Shown piece by piece: positions 36,601 through 50,303 of a DNA stretch of 64,000 bases. Within the stretch, counting starts at the first letter, position 1; each line of letters opens with the position of its first letter. A model generated the notes under the pieces. It searched no databases, was not told the origin of the DNA, and saw only the letters and a program-made list of their open reading frames with translations. Made by a program: the position numbers and the translations under genes. Source of the DNA: Echinostoma caproni (Eukaryota > Platyhelminthes > Trematoda > Plagiorchiida > Echinostomatidae); the NCBI GenBank assembly GCA_900618425.1, contig UZAN01040107.1, forward strand, positions 1 to 64,000, given 5' to 3'.

Positions 36601-39340
36601 ACACCTATTTTCCTTATAAATTTCATTCAGGATTGGCTTTTGCATAAATCATCATAATCTGATCAGATTTCAATATAATCATGCTTCTTGCCACCGGCGA
36701 AAATATTTATCGAAATTTCCGACGGCAATCAATAGGGTAGCAACATCTACTTTCTCTTAGACGTTGTACGGTGAGCACATCTTGCCGCTAAATGCTCGTC
36801 CCAATACCTGGAGCATGTTCAGACCAGCTTGAAAAGAATGTTTTGTATATACACTGAACACCATTACAATTTCTTGTTGGAACACTAATCGCGTGCGATT
36901 TCCAATTATCCCTGGACAATCTATTCTCACAAAAACTTAAAATGCAATTATTTTGTTAGTCTATGGGACCAAGTGAAACAATAATAACCATGTTTCTCGG
37001 GAAACGACTGTAAGTGAAAAAGCGATAAGCGAAATAGAATCATCAATAGATTGACATAACCTGTATGTGTTCGTGTGTAAATGCGATATCATCATTGTTA
37101 ATGCACCTGATGTCTAGTTTGTCGAATCGAAAGCGTTTTCATCCCGTCTCCGGGTGATCAATCATTGATAAAGATATAAGAGTTTGGATTGATGACTGAG
37201 TTTTAGTGTACTGCTCGTTTTGTTGAAAAATTTGTGTGTACAAACCGAGACATCTGTACTGCTTTTAATACACTCTAACTCACACACAGGTGGAGTAGCA
37301 TCGAACAGAAGGGCAGCACCACTTGCAGGCACAAAAATTCTCATTTTTTCTTCTATCTTGTTTTCAAGTCTACTGAGGTATGTGACTGATCGTGAAATGA
37401 ACTGAACGACGAATAAACAATAGAACGTAAGGCGATATTCCCCAAAACAAGATTGTGAACAAGCGACTAATACCTCTGAAAGAAAAAAATGTTCACCTTA
37501 ACTATATATCGCATTATTCGCTCCCCCTACACATCTAGCTTGAGAATATTGACAAATGCTTGGTTGTATGTACTTGGACTGGTAGAAACTTTGGGTTATT
37601 CTGAAAATAAAGTAGATTTTGAAAAGTTCGCTGGATGCAGCACGAATAGACAAAAACTGGTAAAAACAGTACCTCGAGCAAAGGGAATCGATAAGTTGAG
37701 TGACAAAATATCATCAAAAACAAATTGTGCATTTGAAAAGCATTCTCTTGGTTATCGGCGTGTGCGTTTGTAGCACACTGGTAACCGGTTAACATGTTAG
37801 AGATTATCGTACATATGAAATCAGTCACTGAATTTCGATGAAATTTGCCTCAGAACAGAGGAATTATCAAGTGTTATATTAGGAACTATTTAGGAAATAA
37901 AAAAGCAAATTATATTATTTTAGGGAGAAAAAGATTATAATATATCAAAAGATACAAAAATAACAAGCTTTTTCAAATCGTGAATCGTTTTGATTAAACT
38001 TTTCAAAATCTCCCATAGCAACAAGAACGGCGGTTATTGGAAGATTTTGTCCGTTTTATTGAAGTAATCTATCAGTTCATCGATTTACGACCGCAGCTTC
38101 GCAACCTGAGGTCCAAACGTGGGCAGCGTCAAGGAATTGTTTCATAACATGGCCTTTGTGCACATCATACGGTTTTCAATTGCAGGGGTCACACAATTTT
38201 ACATTCCAATACAAATTACAATTTACTTCATGCTCTCAGTATTAGTTTGGTGAAGTAATGATCGAATTGGATGGTCGTTGCATCCGTTACCGTGGGAAAA
38301 GTAGTTAATTTGCGTTCCAACCACCATGGAGTAGACATGTTGGGACGGTTATCGACCGTTTGCTACTTAATTTAAATCACGTTGAACATCCTTTTTAAGC
38401 GATCATGGAGTGAATGTGTCTTGTCTTATCATTATAAAGGAAATCGTGCGACAGGAACGATCCGATTACATTATTATCATCTGAAGGTAAAATGATCCGT
38501 TAGAAGAACTTCCGATGTGTTATTATAAAGTGTTAAGCAACAATATTGACTCACATTTAAACTGGAAATCGGGTGGGTTGTTTTAAATATGGAATAAAAC
38601 TGCACTTTTAAGGAAAACAGGTGATGCTTCTCAAAGACAAAACCGAGAACTGTCGAAATCATGCTCATAATTATTAATTATCCATCGAGCCAGTTGAGAT
38701 TCCCCTCCCCTCGCGGGGCAGAGTTCACAAACAGAATCCTACCCTTTTGGAACGCGGGATAACGGATCCTACTTAAGCAATTTACAAACATCGCAATGTA
38801 CATCAGAACCTATATTTCCAAAGAAACTGTAAATAACGGGAAGAATCAAAAACGAGATTCACACTTTCACATTTCCAATCACCAGACGTGAAACCATTTC
38901 GTGATTCCTCAAAATAATACTCCAGAACGGAGTGTCAATGTGGAAATCTCTATTCCGTCTCAATTACCACATTTTATTTCTAGGTATTTGTTATGTATTC
39001 ACATTTTAAAATGGTGATCGAAAATGCTTTGCAATATATAAACACAATTAGCGCTTCCTCACCTCGATTCGCATCAACATCGATTAGATGTCATCATCAC
39101 TATCCTCATCTGTGTTTTTTGCAATGAACTGTGACAAGAAGTAAATTTTGTGCCACTAGAAAAAAGAACGGAAATATATAGTACTGAGTTAAAGTTCAGT
39201 GATAACGGGGTCTTATACTACGTTCACAATTTAGGTCAAAGCACAGCTCAGTGCACACACACTGATGACAAAACAAGCTAATCTTCCGAAAGAGCATGTG
39301 GAAAGTAGTGTTGGGCTGAGTTTGTTGTTAAAATTATATT
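33618..39340. other. No gene or repeat recognised
   Basis: AT-rich anonymous sequence. Largest open frames are 37489-37773 (plus, 94 codons) and 37535-37828 (minus, 97 codons), which overlap each other and carry no motif. A short GC-rich patch lies at 38697-38760. Confidence 0.4.
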
Positions 39341-39476
39341 CAAATTGTTGTTTGACAGATTTGAAGTTTGTATGTCGATTGTGAAAGTTTCAATAGCCTC
39401 GATGGGATTCGAACCCACGCAGGGGAGGCCGCTTACGCTTTGTACGCGCACTCTTTACCAGCTGAGCTACGAGGCC
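39341..39476 (-). mobile_element. tRNA-derived SINE, family D, copy 1 (near-intact tRNA-like head)
   Basis: On the minus strand 39476-39395 folds as a tRNA-like cloverleaf: acceptor GGCCTCG with CGAGGCT, D arm GCTC with GAGT, T arm around TTCGAAT, A box TAGCTCAGCTGG and B box GGGTTCGAATCCC. The anticodon loop GTACAAA would give ACA, not a standard anticodon, and the variable region is about 15 bases, so it is odd for a working tRNA. About 54 further bases (39394-39341) match a second locus at 51280-51412, which argues for a SINE rather than a tRNA gene. A tRNA pseudogene is the alternative. Confidence 0.68.
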
Positions 39477-42455
39477 ACACCCATAGCACTGATCTGTTTC
39501 ATTACAAAAACTATATTCCTTAGAAGATCATGATTCTTATTCAACCCAGATGCTCGAAATGATCTACTGCAAAACTGTAGGCGTAAAACCAACACTAGTG
39601 TAAACCCGTATTGATTAATGTTTTAAATACCCTTTAGTGGTTTTGTAGAAGTGAATTTATAATTCAGTGTAAGCGAGGTATGAGTAACTACGATTCGTGT
39701 TCATATGCACACCGGAGTAAACATAAGATAAACCTAGCCGATGAATGATGACCATAAACGCCGATTTCTTCATTAGAAAATGCCTGTTTCAGTCACTAGG
39801 TCAAGGAAATTTTTTCTACATTTGATGTAAAGTCAAGAAACATCAAACAATATGAAAACGGAAGGACTCCATTAATGTTTGAAGTCACTGAGGTGATAAC
39901 CGTGAAACGAAGAGAAAATAGCTAATCACAAGGGAAAACAGGACATCCTGACACAAAGAACGTTGGAGGGAGAGGAGGGTTAATTGCCTTCACCTTGGTG
40001 ATTAACACTTACACTCTCACGCCCTTTGTGTTGATGTCTCATGTTATCTGTTAAGAGTAGCGGTCTTGCCTTCGTCTCACAATTTATAGAGGAACCCCAG
40101 AACTCCAAATATTGGGTCAGAGAGGAAACAATAGCTGTAAAGTAATCTGAATCCGTAGAGTGAATTAAAATAGACCCATTTCACAGTCATGTTTGCGTTA
40201 TATTATATTTTAGTACATCACTCCTTGCCGAGATTACACCGTGAAAATGTGACTGAAAATGCTTGTTCATCCAAAAGTAAAAGTGACCACATTGCTTATC
40301 AGACTATTTTCCACCATTAAAGTTGAACGAAGGTCAGGTGCTCGGATTGTCTCATTGTCGCAGAATTCGTAGTTACGGTGAAAGCCAAGTTCATTAGTTT
40401 TGTGTCGCACTTGGCTAATGCTAATCATAAGTTACATAATTGCATTACAATTTCATTATAATGAAATACATTAGAATGTTTGCAGTATTAGTGTCCAGAT
40501 TTGAAATAGATAGAACTCGAATCAAATTCAGGTTAACTGTGTTCCCTGATTAGTCCAGTTGGCAGCCCGGTGAAAAACTGGCGCAATTTATTTCACAACA
40601 GCCGCGAACAAATTTGAATGTTGATCGTATTCAACGTATTCATTTGAGTCGATTGTATACAGATTCAAGGTAGTATGACGAGTACTGTTTCTTCTAGTAC
40701 GATACCTACGGCGAATTTTGATGTGCGTCAAGAAAGCCAATAGTTACCACAAATGTACGGAAAGCTCCCTCGTTTTATATTGTAGCACTACTTATAAACT
40801 AGATAAGGTGTGTCTGTGTCTTACTCCATATTTTGTAACATTTCAATAAACTTTACTGCGAGGGAGTGTATCATATACCAACAAGGCAAGCAGTACAATT
40901 CAAATATAACATAACCGAAAGTATGGTAGCGAACAAAATGTAAAATGAGATAAATTCGTCATTGGTCAGCTTAAATTCCCAATTATTGTTTGGAGAATTT
41001 TGAAAATGTCCCGCATCTGATCCAATAACGTGTGTTCGATTTACAAGAAATATGTATTATTGTATCTGCTTTTGATTCTTAGTTTTATTTTTGTTTTATT
41101 TCATTAAATAAAAATTTGAAGAAAATAGGTTACACAATACGAGCAACATTAATGCCACAATAATAATACCGTATATGGAAAATAATATAATTAGGTTGGT
41201 TCAAGCGGAGAAAAAAATGACGGTTGTTGAATCATTACCAAAGTCATTCGGAGATGACTGAACGAATAAGAGTTGATAATTAAACAAATTCCGAAAAGAT
41301 AAATGCTAGCAAAGAAACAATTAAGGTGATCGAAAGCGATCAACCACGTAGGAAGGAGGGTTGGAAATGGTTACCTAATAGAAAAAAGACGATTAGAAAT
41401 AAAATAGAAAAGTTAAAGTAAGGTGGTGGAATAGAAAATTGGTTAATCACATTGGTCAAAAGAATTGCACACTATGGAACTGAGAACTGGAATGGAACAA
41501 TCGATGCTCTGACGTTCCAGCAAATGCCACTAAACGGTAAAAAATATCAGATTTTGTGGATTACCGAAAGTAGACAGAAGATGTTCCCTGAAAACCTATT
41601 CTACATATCTGTAACGCCCCGAAATACGCCATTTCAAAGTGGTTAGCAAGCGTACTGGAACCACTAAGACTCGCATTTTGCAAACAGTCTCCGAGACACT
41701 TCGTTTTGTAGAGAATTTAAAGGACGTAAACCTCAGGTAAACAGATGATGCCATTTCATATTGCCATAGTGCATATCGTTCACAAACGTGCCAGTTGGTG
41801 AAGTTGTCAACCACATGTTGAGTTATTGAGGATAATAACGTCTCTGTGACCATTGCACACGCAGTCTGGATTTAGACGAATGTGAAAATATAATACATAA
41901 ATATAGCATGACATATCATGATTTGCGGGGAAGAAGACTCGACCGATCATAAAGCGGCTATNCCTATTGTTATTGGTAAGCAAACATAATGCCCAGTTTC
42001 AATTCAGTGGTGAATTATATCGCCAGAAGTAGGGGTTATAATGGAGTCATTTTTAGCAGCATTATTTTCTGGCACATTTATGACCAAACTTGAGACAGAC
42101 CATTCTATACAGACCATACATTGAAAATGTATTCTGTGTAGCACATGCAAACGTGGATAGCAATCGGCTTCTTGAGGCGTTGAACAATGTGCATCCGACT
42201 GTAAACCTTACTATAGAAAAGAGGTCAACAGACGAGAATTTGTAGACATGTTCATAGGCCGCATAAGCCACATTTCTCTCTATTTATTGATGCATAGAAA
42301 AGCAGNGTCCTTCGGTTCATAGAGCGAGGAAAAGAAGCACGATGGGCGGGATTTTAGGTATGTTTTGCACAAAACGGCTGGCTAGAACGATTTATCGATA
42401 CGTTAATGCTAAATCTCGAGGAATGGCCAAAGAAAATTAGAGCAGTTAGGATGTC
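39477..42455. other. No gene or repeat recognised
   Basis: AT-rich anonymous sequence with open frames under 86 codons and no motif seen. Ambiguous bases at 41962 and 42306. Confidence 0.4.
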
Positions 42456-42506
42456 TGTATATATATATATATGTATATATATGAATATGTATGTATATAT
42501 GTATAT
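42456..42506. repeat. TA-rich microsatellite
   Basis: Imperfect (TA)n with interspersed G, running TATATATATATATGTATATA and onward. It explains the tyrosine- and methionine-rich open frames in this stretch, which are not genes. Confidence 0.9.
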
Positions 42507-43509
42507 GCAACTACCTTTCAAGGGAGATAAAGGTGGGAATTATTCAAAGAAAGCTCACAGGTGCAGTAAAAGCTGCAAACATAAAAGTTGTATCCACATT
42601 TAAAACAATCGTGTTTCCGACTGAATTACAAGGTGCCAGATTCTGTAGTCTCATTCTGTGTATAATCAGACACAAGCAAAAGACTGCCACTTCACAAGCA
42701 CTGACGGTGTCACCTCGGCTGGCGATGAAACGTTTGAAAACAAATTTCCAAGCTCGGCAAACAGGCGAAATAGAATTCCGTTCGCCCGAGCTACGAGAAC
42801 CGATTTTCAATACTTTTTCAACGTAATCCTTCGCTGTTTCTGTGGGACTGGGTATTTTTGCCGCCCAAACATGCGCTTTCCGATGGCATTCGTGAGCACA
42901 TTCCGGTCTGACTAAGGACAGGAACAGTCAAGACAATTACAAGCGTGCTGTGTTCATACCTCGCTCTGGCAAACTACTGTGGATATGGTTAGCGATCGAT
43001 GTGAGCAGACAAGTTCATCGATTATTGGTCACGTCCACAGCCGTTAGCTTTCGCATCAACAATCCACCTTTGTGTGCCCAGAAGATGATGGCACATGATG
43101 GCACAGCCTCCCCTGGCCCATTTTATCTACAACAATAAGTGTTCGATCACTTGAACGTTTGGCACTATGAATAATTTCACACGGCACAAACGCACACACC
43201 TTTGGAGCCAGGTTCGAACCATTGCAACTGAAATTTCTCATCACCTGCAGTTCTTGTTATTTGTCTTATTCAATGTTATGTAATTACATGATTATGGATG
43301 ACGAAAAGGAGCTAACACGTCATACTGTAGGTATTCGAAATAAGAAGGATGATTTGTGTCAGCAGTGGGGTGGGAAGGAGGTAAACACAACCATTAACAC
43401 AGCAGTAGCAACTGCATCACGAAGAAATTTTGCAAGCAAAGTTTAGGCTTTAAACGGCTTATGCCAATCGCTTCTGAACAGCTAAGCATTCCTAGGCTTC
43501 GAAGTTTTA
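42507..43509. other. No gene recognised
   Basis: Overlapping open frames on both strands (up to 111 codons at 42491-42826 plus, 88 codons at 42544-42810 minus) begin in or beside the microsatellite and have no motif. A short tandem repeat, GATGATGGCACATGATGGCA, lies near 43085. Confidence 0.4.
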
Positions 43510-43685
43510 GGCGGTGGCCGGATGAGAAAGGTCACCAAATTATCGCCGCGGTGGACGTGTGCTTGAATCGTAACACCACCGCTTGGCTTCCCGTACTGTG
43601 TGCAATACATGGCAGCCTTTCAAATGAGCGATTTCCCCTTCCTGAAAATTAAATCATTATATGTTCCATAAAAAGAAAAAAATGA
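43510..43685 (+). mobile_element. tRNA-derived SINE, family C, copy 2
   Basis: Aligns with 21779-21950 across head and body: GGACGTGTG before the B-box position, ACTGTGTG, ACATGGCAGCCTTTCAAATG, GATTTCCCCTTCCTGAAAAT, then an A-rich tail. The B box has decayed (GTGCTTGAATCGTAAC), so this copy is probably silent. Confidence 0.65.
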
Positions 43686-46600
43686 AAACAAAAAATGAGA
43701 GAAAAGCTTTGAGTTTGTCAATGCGACATCCGGTAGCCAACAAAGGCAGTGCCACAGTGCTTACTGGAATTTTTCCCCTGGGAAATGCTCAGCTTTTCGG
43801 AACCCGATCATACACTCTGGTCGACAGCCGGCGTTTGAACCTTCCGACTAACCGCAAACGGCAAGTCCGAACTAGTAAGTTCATATTCCTCTGAATAACA
43901 ATCCGCTTCGCGACAGGATACAGACTAATCTGTAATACGAAGCCAACGGCCAACTCGGGGAATTTTATCGTCTATTTAAAGAACACAATATTGAAAACGG
44001 GTTTATTTACAATTTTTATGTACTTTGGCCTGGGGAAGATAGGGGTGCTATGTTTCTATGTCACGGAAGAAATTAGCCATTGTTGGGTGAAGCACGCGTC
44101 AACTCTGTTTTTCCACCAGAACCAACGTACTATCACAATTAGCTACGAACAAAATTCCAAACTAATAAATGTTCGTAGACAGCTGGTTGAGAGCATGCGA
44201 AATTGATGACCAAATTCAAGACCGTTTTTACTGTGTAACTAGTTTATTCCAATGGATCAAAGGAAAACGGTGTTTCCGATATACATATGGTTGTAAAACC
44301 AATGTTATAGAAAGAACCCAGGCCAATAGAATGGCTATCATGCGACAGGTATGAAGAACAGCAAGTCTAGCAACGGTGCTCAGACTAGAATACAACTTCT
44401 CGGGCGATAAAATGGTGGCTTTACCGGCTACAATACCGTAGTGCGTAGGTCTAAATTTTGGAGGTATTCACACCGAATCGGTTGGACGTTTTGGTTCAGT
44501 TGATGATTCCGGATTTCGCTTTTGTTTTCTCTCACTAAACCGTAGAGTTGAATATTTGCTTTGCTCATATTTTTAATAGTTTAAAACTAAAGCTGAAGTA
44601 CTCTATTCTTTCTTGCATTCCTACCATCACACTGAATAATGAAATAATCAAAATTCTCTCGCCGTACAATGAAGATCATTCATAAAATAACGTATTCTGA
44701 TTCCAAATACCGTTGATAACATATAGTGATCGTTCTTCCAGATTGAAAAAGCTTGCACAACCCGGCCTACCTTGGGATTTTCTGCATACCAAAGTGCTCA
44801 ACTCTGTTGTTGCCCACCCATTTGGTTTCATCTTATTTTTTATTATTCTTTATTCTTCGAATGTATTCATTAAACATTAGCTTTAGAAGTCTTCGTATTC
44901 TTCCATTAAAAACTAACCTCCTCGGAATTCCCTTTAACCGGTGACATTTTTTTTAATTTCTTAGTGACCCATGTGCCATTTTGATCCCTCAAAAATGTCG
45001 ATCTTCATTTTGTCTCTACTATAGTTCCTCTTATTTCCGTCCAACCATCTTAAATCTATATTTCGACGGGAATCTACTCCAGTCCTGAGAATATTCTCTG
45101 ATTCGTTGTATATTCAATAAATAAAATAAATGAATTTGATTGATATAAATAACTCAAAGTCGTTAAACGTCGCTCATGCTATATTCAATGCCGCAACTAG
45201 ACGATTTGTTGTGCCAAGTTCACTGCTAATTATTTCGAATCAGTCACTGTCACAGGCATGCTTTTTTCCCAACGGCTCAAGGTTCGAACTCCGTTAACGT
45301 CACCCACGTTTTGGTGAACTGTCATTTTGTCATAGCCCGGCTCCCACGTAGGCCAATCTATTGGGAACCCTGTGTTTTTCACCAATCCAAGTCCTGGAAT
45401 TTTTATATACCGGTCACCGTGATTGAACAGGCGGTACTGTGACCATCGAGTTTATCCTGTCTGCTGTTCATTACACAAGGGTTTGTAATAAAAAAGCAAT
45501 TGGCACATTCCGCGTGCAACAGATTGAAAGGGTACGGTGGGGAATAAGAGTATGATCAGAAAACACTGTGGTTTAGATAAAATCTAAGCACAATTTGCGT
45601 CATTAGCTGAACAGGGACTGTTCACTTTGTTTTCATTTGTATCAACAAACCGTTCTAACCTAGAAAATGAACTCCGTCTCCGACGACAGGCAAAATTGTA
45701 TGAAAAACTAATTGTAAAGATCAATCTGATTGAAAGACAAGGAACATAAATCAGTGTAAATGAAAACAGAAAATGTGTTTCTAGCTCTGTTTAGTTGCCC
45801 CAAACAGTTCACGATAAAAGGTTATATGAATGAAATACCGTCATGTTACCTGGTCTTCCTTTACGATTAGGAGAGTTTGGAAGAAATGAAACCAAATTTA
45901 TTTAACTTCCCGAAATGAATTTTGCAATGTAGAAGGAAAGTGTGTGATACCTTATAAATTTGGAGGGGAAGGTAAAAGTAAACGGTATGGTTTTGAACTG
46001 TATTGGACAAAAGTGAGGGCGAAACCGCGGATGGTGGGATCAATGTAACTCGTGTGACACATGATTTTTACCACAGACAATTCAGAAAAAGGGAACAATT
46101 TAATACTACTTTAGCTGCTGATCAAATATGCGCACTGGTTTTGATTCAACCCACGCGAGGTTTGACGATGTGGGTTTCCATATTGCGTTAACACATTGTT
46201 TCTGTTGATGCAACTAATAACTGGGCTAATTCCGGCAGACTGGTCGCCTTATACACATGATACACATGATAAACTCACGGAGAATCACAAATGTAAACAT
46301 TTAAGGTATTATTTTGTCTGATTCATTCTCTACTCTGTACCGAAAGCTAGTTCAGAGCTCTATTTGCATGGTACGAGATTTCAAAAGCTGAATGCGAGAT
46401 GTGATTATTGCGTTTAGACAGATGCAGCTTACAAACACGAATTATGAAATAGACAAACATCTGCACTATCCCTCCGTTTGCAATACACAACAGGGAAAAT
46501 AAAATATGATACAACACAAACCAAACCACGATTTATGAAAAACGAAGTAAGAATTGTTGAGATCAATTGACTTTGCATCACATTTCGTTCAAGAGACATG

Positions 46601-49496
46601 ATATCTTAGCTAAACGTTTACGACAATATTTATTGTGTTACATTACTTACATAAATGAAAACTTTGATTTTAACTTTTGACAACTCTCAGTTTAAGGTGT
46701 CTAAACTTTGATATAAATCTTTGGAGTTGCGTGTTAGGAATAAGTTTGACTTTCAGCTCTTAATCCCACGTAACGATAATTGACAGTTGTTCCTCCTGTT
46801 ACTTTATTTTCATCGATTTGGGCTTTTAGCATGGTGAAATGTCTATTAGTGAGCCATGATGGTTCCGTGTGAGAGCTCTATTCCCGCTTGGACTACGGTT
46901 CATTTCACGAAAAGCGCAATTTTTGTCACTGCGTTACACCTATTGACTAGTCAAGCAAATCTATTTCTTGCAAAGATACCAATTCCAATCCTACTCAAAC
47001 GTTTTCTTACTGGACTGACAAAACCACATTGTTCATTGTTGCACAAATTTCACTGGAGCCGTGTCCCAAAACGACAAAGGTTTCCGCGGCAGATGAGGTA
47101 GGCGAACTTTCGAAACATGTAAATTGACTGATCACAGTATTCTAACGTGCAATCAATAAAAATCAAGTTTTCAAATCCGAAATACCGAGTGCAGTTTTAT
47201 GTGTTTCCGAATGAGTGTGCTGTAACTTGAAGAATCCAAGTCATATAAGGATAACCATCGTAAAAATGAAAAACAGTTTTTTCGCTGGGATGAAAGAAAC
47301 TAAATGAAGGAAGTCGGTTATGGGGTTCTCACAAACGTCAACCCTAATTGATCTAACAAATGTAAAATGTCGATGACGTATATTTCTTGTAGTGTAGACT
47401 GCCTATATGTAGCTTTCCAAAGAAACATTTTTCGTTTTTAGGATCATCATATTCCTCAATCTATATATGTTGTCCATTCTTGTTCCACTTGCCCAAATAT
47501 TTACTATGTTGATTACATTCTGCTATTCTTGGTAGCATTGCTTGACGACTGCTTATGTTCCATTGGCGAACCTAACGCTTTAGATTCTCCTCCCTATAAT
47601 AAAGGTTCTTTTCAAATTGGAGAAATAACTACTTTGGGTTCAATTCCCACTTACTCTAACAAATCTTGCTTGACTTCAGCGATCACAATAAACTTCGATT
47701 AGAACAAAAGATTGCTCTTTCAAAGAACATACTGAATTCTCTCAGGCTAAAATAGAAAACGCTGCTTGATGGCAACTTTGCTATCACGGTTTTACTGGCA
47801 TGATTTAGAAATCAAAGAGCAATATCCTCGTCCATTGCTCATTATTTCCGAATAAACACTGTATTCTCAGCATGGTTGAATAGTGTGAAATTGTTTGAAA
47901 CATTTTAAGCAAAGTAAATACCCAGAAAAAACAAAAATAACAGAAATGATTCTAGTTTCATAACTACCAAGTATGATCAAATTCATTTGCATTGGCCCCG
48001 GTATTTGGCTATCCATCAAGTAAATTGAGCAGTCCGTTCAACAAGATGGCTATTTAAGCATACTTGGTTTGATTTTTGTACAATTTGTTAAGAGTGAATC
48101 ACTTGCGAATATCACTTTTCCGGTCAACTTAATTTATGGTGTTCCCGAACCACAGTCAGAAGCTGTGCAAATCTGAACGCATACAAAAGTATAGAGGAAA
48201 TTATTATTTTCATGTTGTGGCCGAGGCAAAGAGAGTAATTTTCAATCACTTCTCTGTCTGCTCTCACATATGAATCAATGTCTTTTTACCTTTCTCATAG
48301 ATGGCAAAATGCACTTTTGTAATGATAGCTCCTTCAGTTCTCTTTCGTAGCAAATCCCTCAATGGTTCTTCGTTTACAACTCTATCTCTCTTTTCTGACT
48401 CCACACCAGCACTGGATTGAATTCCCCTCCCACTATGATTTAGATTCTGTTTGTTATCGTAATTAGTTATTTTATTTATTGGAGGACAATTGCTCTGCTC
48501 ACTGAACTAAGGTCAGTGCAAGCATTCAAATCAACGAGCACTATATTCTAGTTACTTATCGCAATTCACCCCATTGATGTTTATTATTCCTAACTGGATA
48601 TTATAGTGTAACATCAAACGGTGCCAAGAAATACATTTTTCGGTTCAAATCCAGAACGCTGTCTTAACGCACTCATAGCTCCGAATTCACTCATTCACGG
48701 GTTGTTCCTTTTATTCATGACACCAATGCCGTTAACTTGGTCACACACACACACATCATTCTATTCATATGAATCATTTAACTTGTCAACCTGACATCCT
48801 GACTGTCTCGTGCATGTGTATTCCCGATTGTTTCTATCAATTTCTCCCTTTCGCTCAGGTCAATCATCCCATGCCCGACCGTGTGATGTTGGTCGCCTGA
48901 TTATTTGTCAGTGCCTCAGTGTTGATAGCCGATAAACTCTTTTGCCTTTCCAGTCGTGTTCCGGTATGACTCATGGGACAGACGTTTGCCTCGCCTGGTT
49001 TAAGCAAATGACAGATGCTCGCTGATGCAAACCTTTGGTTGTCTGTAATTTACCTTTTACTCTAAATTCTTATTTTTTGTACGTTGCATTGCTCGTTCCG
49101 ATTACCACGAGAGGGACTTATTCGCCGATATTTCTTTGCCCTATCCGACTGGTTGTGGTACCTAGCCTGATTGCCCCTAATTTCAGATAATTGGAGTAAT
49201 TGGTTTATGAATTAACAACTGATTAACCCATCCTTACAGATGTACATCCTAGCCTGGTTTCATTCTACTGTGGCTTGGTGATTCAGTACCTGCGGGTCAT
49301 TGGACAGAAATCAAGTATACACGATGTTTCCCATCAATCCGAGAACACCGAATTCTGGACTGTATCTTAAAGTCAAGGTCAAGGTTTCAGTATGGGAAAT
49401 ACAAGCGGTTGCTTTTCTAGTTCCATAGGATGAATTGGTTCACGGTTCATTAAAAGTAAACGAATGTCTCAATTTTTCTTTGCTTCATGCACTGCT
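43686..49496. other. No gene recognised
   Basis: About 5.8 kb of AT-rich anonymous sequence, open frames under 82 codons. Isolated B-box-like words (GGTTCGAACTCC at 45281, GGTTCAAATCC at 48652) occur without a convincing A box or second copy. Confidence 0.4.
48742..48755. repeat. CA microsatellite
   Basis: Seven CA units. Confidence 0.9.
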
Positions 49497-49765
49497 ACGG
49501 ACGATGCAATTTAGGACTCACCAAAGCTTCATCCAGTTTGGGCTTGAAGGAATCTACCGTGGGCACAGAAACAACGTGAAGTGGTAGAGAATTCCAAGTA
49601 GTACACACTCTAAACCTTTACGAATATTTCGAATGCTTGTTCCACACTATCCGTTCCCGTGATTTTGAATTAATTTCTACACAACGTTCCAATTCCTTTT
49701 TCAGAATTGACAACGCACAATGCATATGATTTGCTCTTCTAATCACTCGAACATGAACTGAACAT
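49497..49765 (-). mobile_element. CR1-type LINE fragment, C-terminal end of ORF2
   Basis: On the minus strand the frame reads CALSILKKELERCVEINSKS, RERIVWNKHSKYS, a stop, then RFRVCTTWNSLPLHVVSVPT and VDSFKPKLDEALVSPKLH and a stop. The WNSLPxxVVxxPTVxxFKxxLD block is the classic C-terminus of CR1/Jockey-group reverse transcriptases. This piece is absent from the larger copy at 16279-18480 because of the gap, so both may belong to one family. It is 5' truncated with an internal stop. Confidence 0.82.
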
Positions 49766-50110
49766 ATTGAAAAGGCTATATTTATGATTTTTTGTCTTTC
49801 ATTTTTTCATATTCATGGGTTTAAGTGGCTCATCGTAGGTCCAAAGATGATAGCCGTTTCAACCAAAGTTGTTTTTCTAATTTTTACATTTCTTCAATTT
49901 CTTCATTTCAAAACAGTTACTTCCAGCAAGTATTTATTGCTACCTAAACCAATTGATACGATAAATGGCTAGTGATAGCAGATAATGCAATCTGTTGACA
50001 CAATGTTCTAACACTCAGACGTAAATTCGAGGTTTATAATGCACCTTAGGAGTTAGATCCCGTCCAAAGGGAAAGTGATCCGATGTGGAGGGGTGAACAA
50101 AGTTGATTAG
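49766..50110. other. No feature recognised between LINE and SINE remnants
   Basis: AT-rich sequence. The part next to 49765 could be further, unrecognisable LINE sequence. Confidence 0.35.
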
Positions 50111-50303
50111 TTTTCAATTTGAAGTGATAATCCATCGTATTCATAGCAAATGAATCGTTAAATTAAAAGCTAGGAAGCACGGGACAGCTGTTTCGACCTG
50201 GTTAGGTCTCATCAGCACTGTGAATCTATCGACCCAAATGGGGATTGTAGCCCGGGACTTCACTGGCAGAATGCAAGCATCCTACCCAACTAGGTTAAAA
50301 CAT
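50111..50303 (-). mobile_element. tRNA-derived SINE sharing core and tail with family A
   Basis: Minus strand: tRNA-like head (TAGTTGGGTAGGATGC; B-box-like GGGCTACAATCCC), then a central block with TGATGAGACCTAACCAGGTC and GAAACAGCTG ending GTGCTTCCTAG, and a tail with CGATGGATTATCACTTCAAA. The GTGCTTCCTAG word and the tail match family A at 10031-10230 and 9808-9976, but the head is different. I count about 31 of 47 matching bases in the core and 17 of 21 in the tail. Confidence 0.72.

Noticed and set aside
39395..39476. A working tRNA gene on the minus strand
   Set aside because: Abnormal anticodon loop and variable region, and a second copy with shared downstream sequence; a SINE head fits better.
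42491..42826. 111-codon plus-strand ORF
   Set aside because: Begins in the TA microsatellite, and the opposite strand is also open; no motif.
45230..45420. Possible SINE with GGTTCGAACTCC
   Set aside because: No clear A box at the right distance and no second copy in the window.
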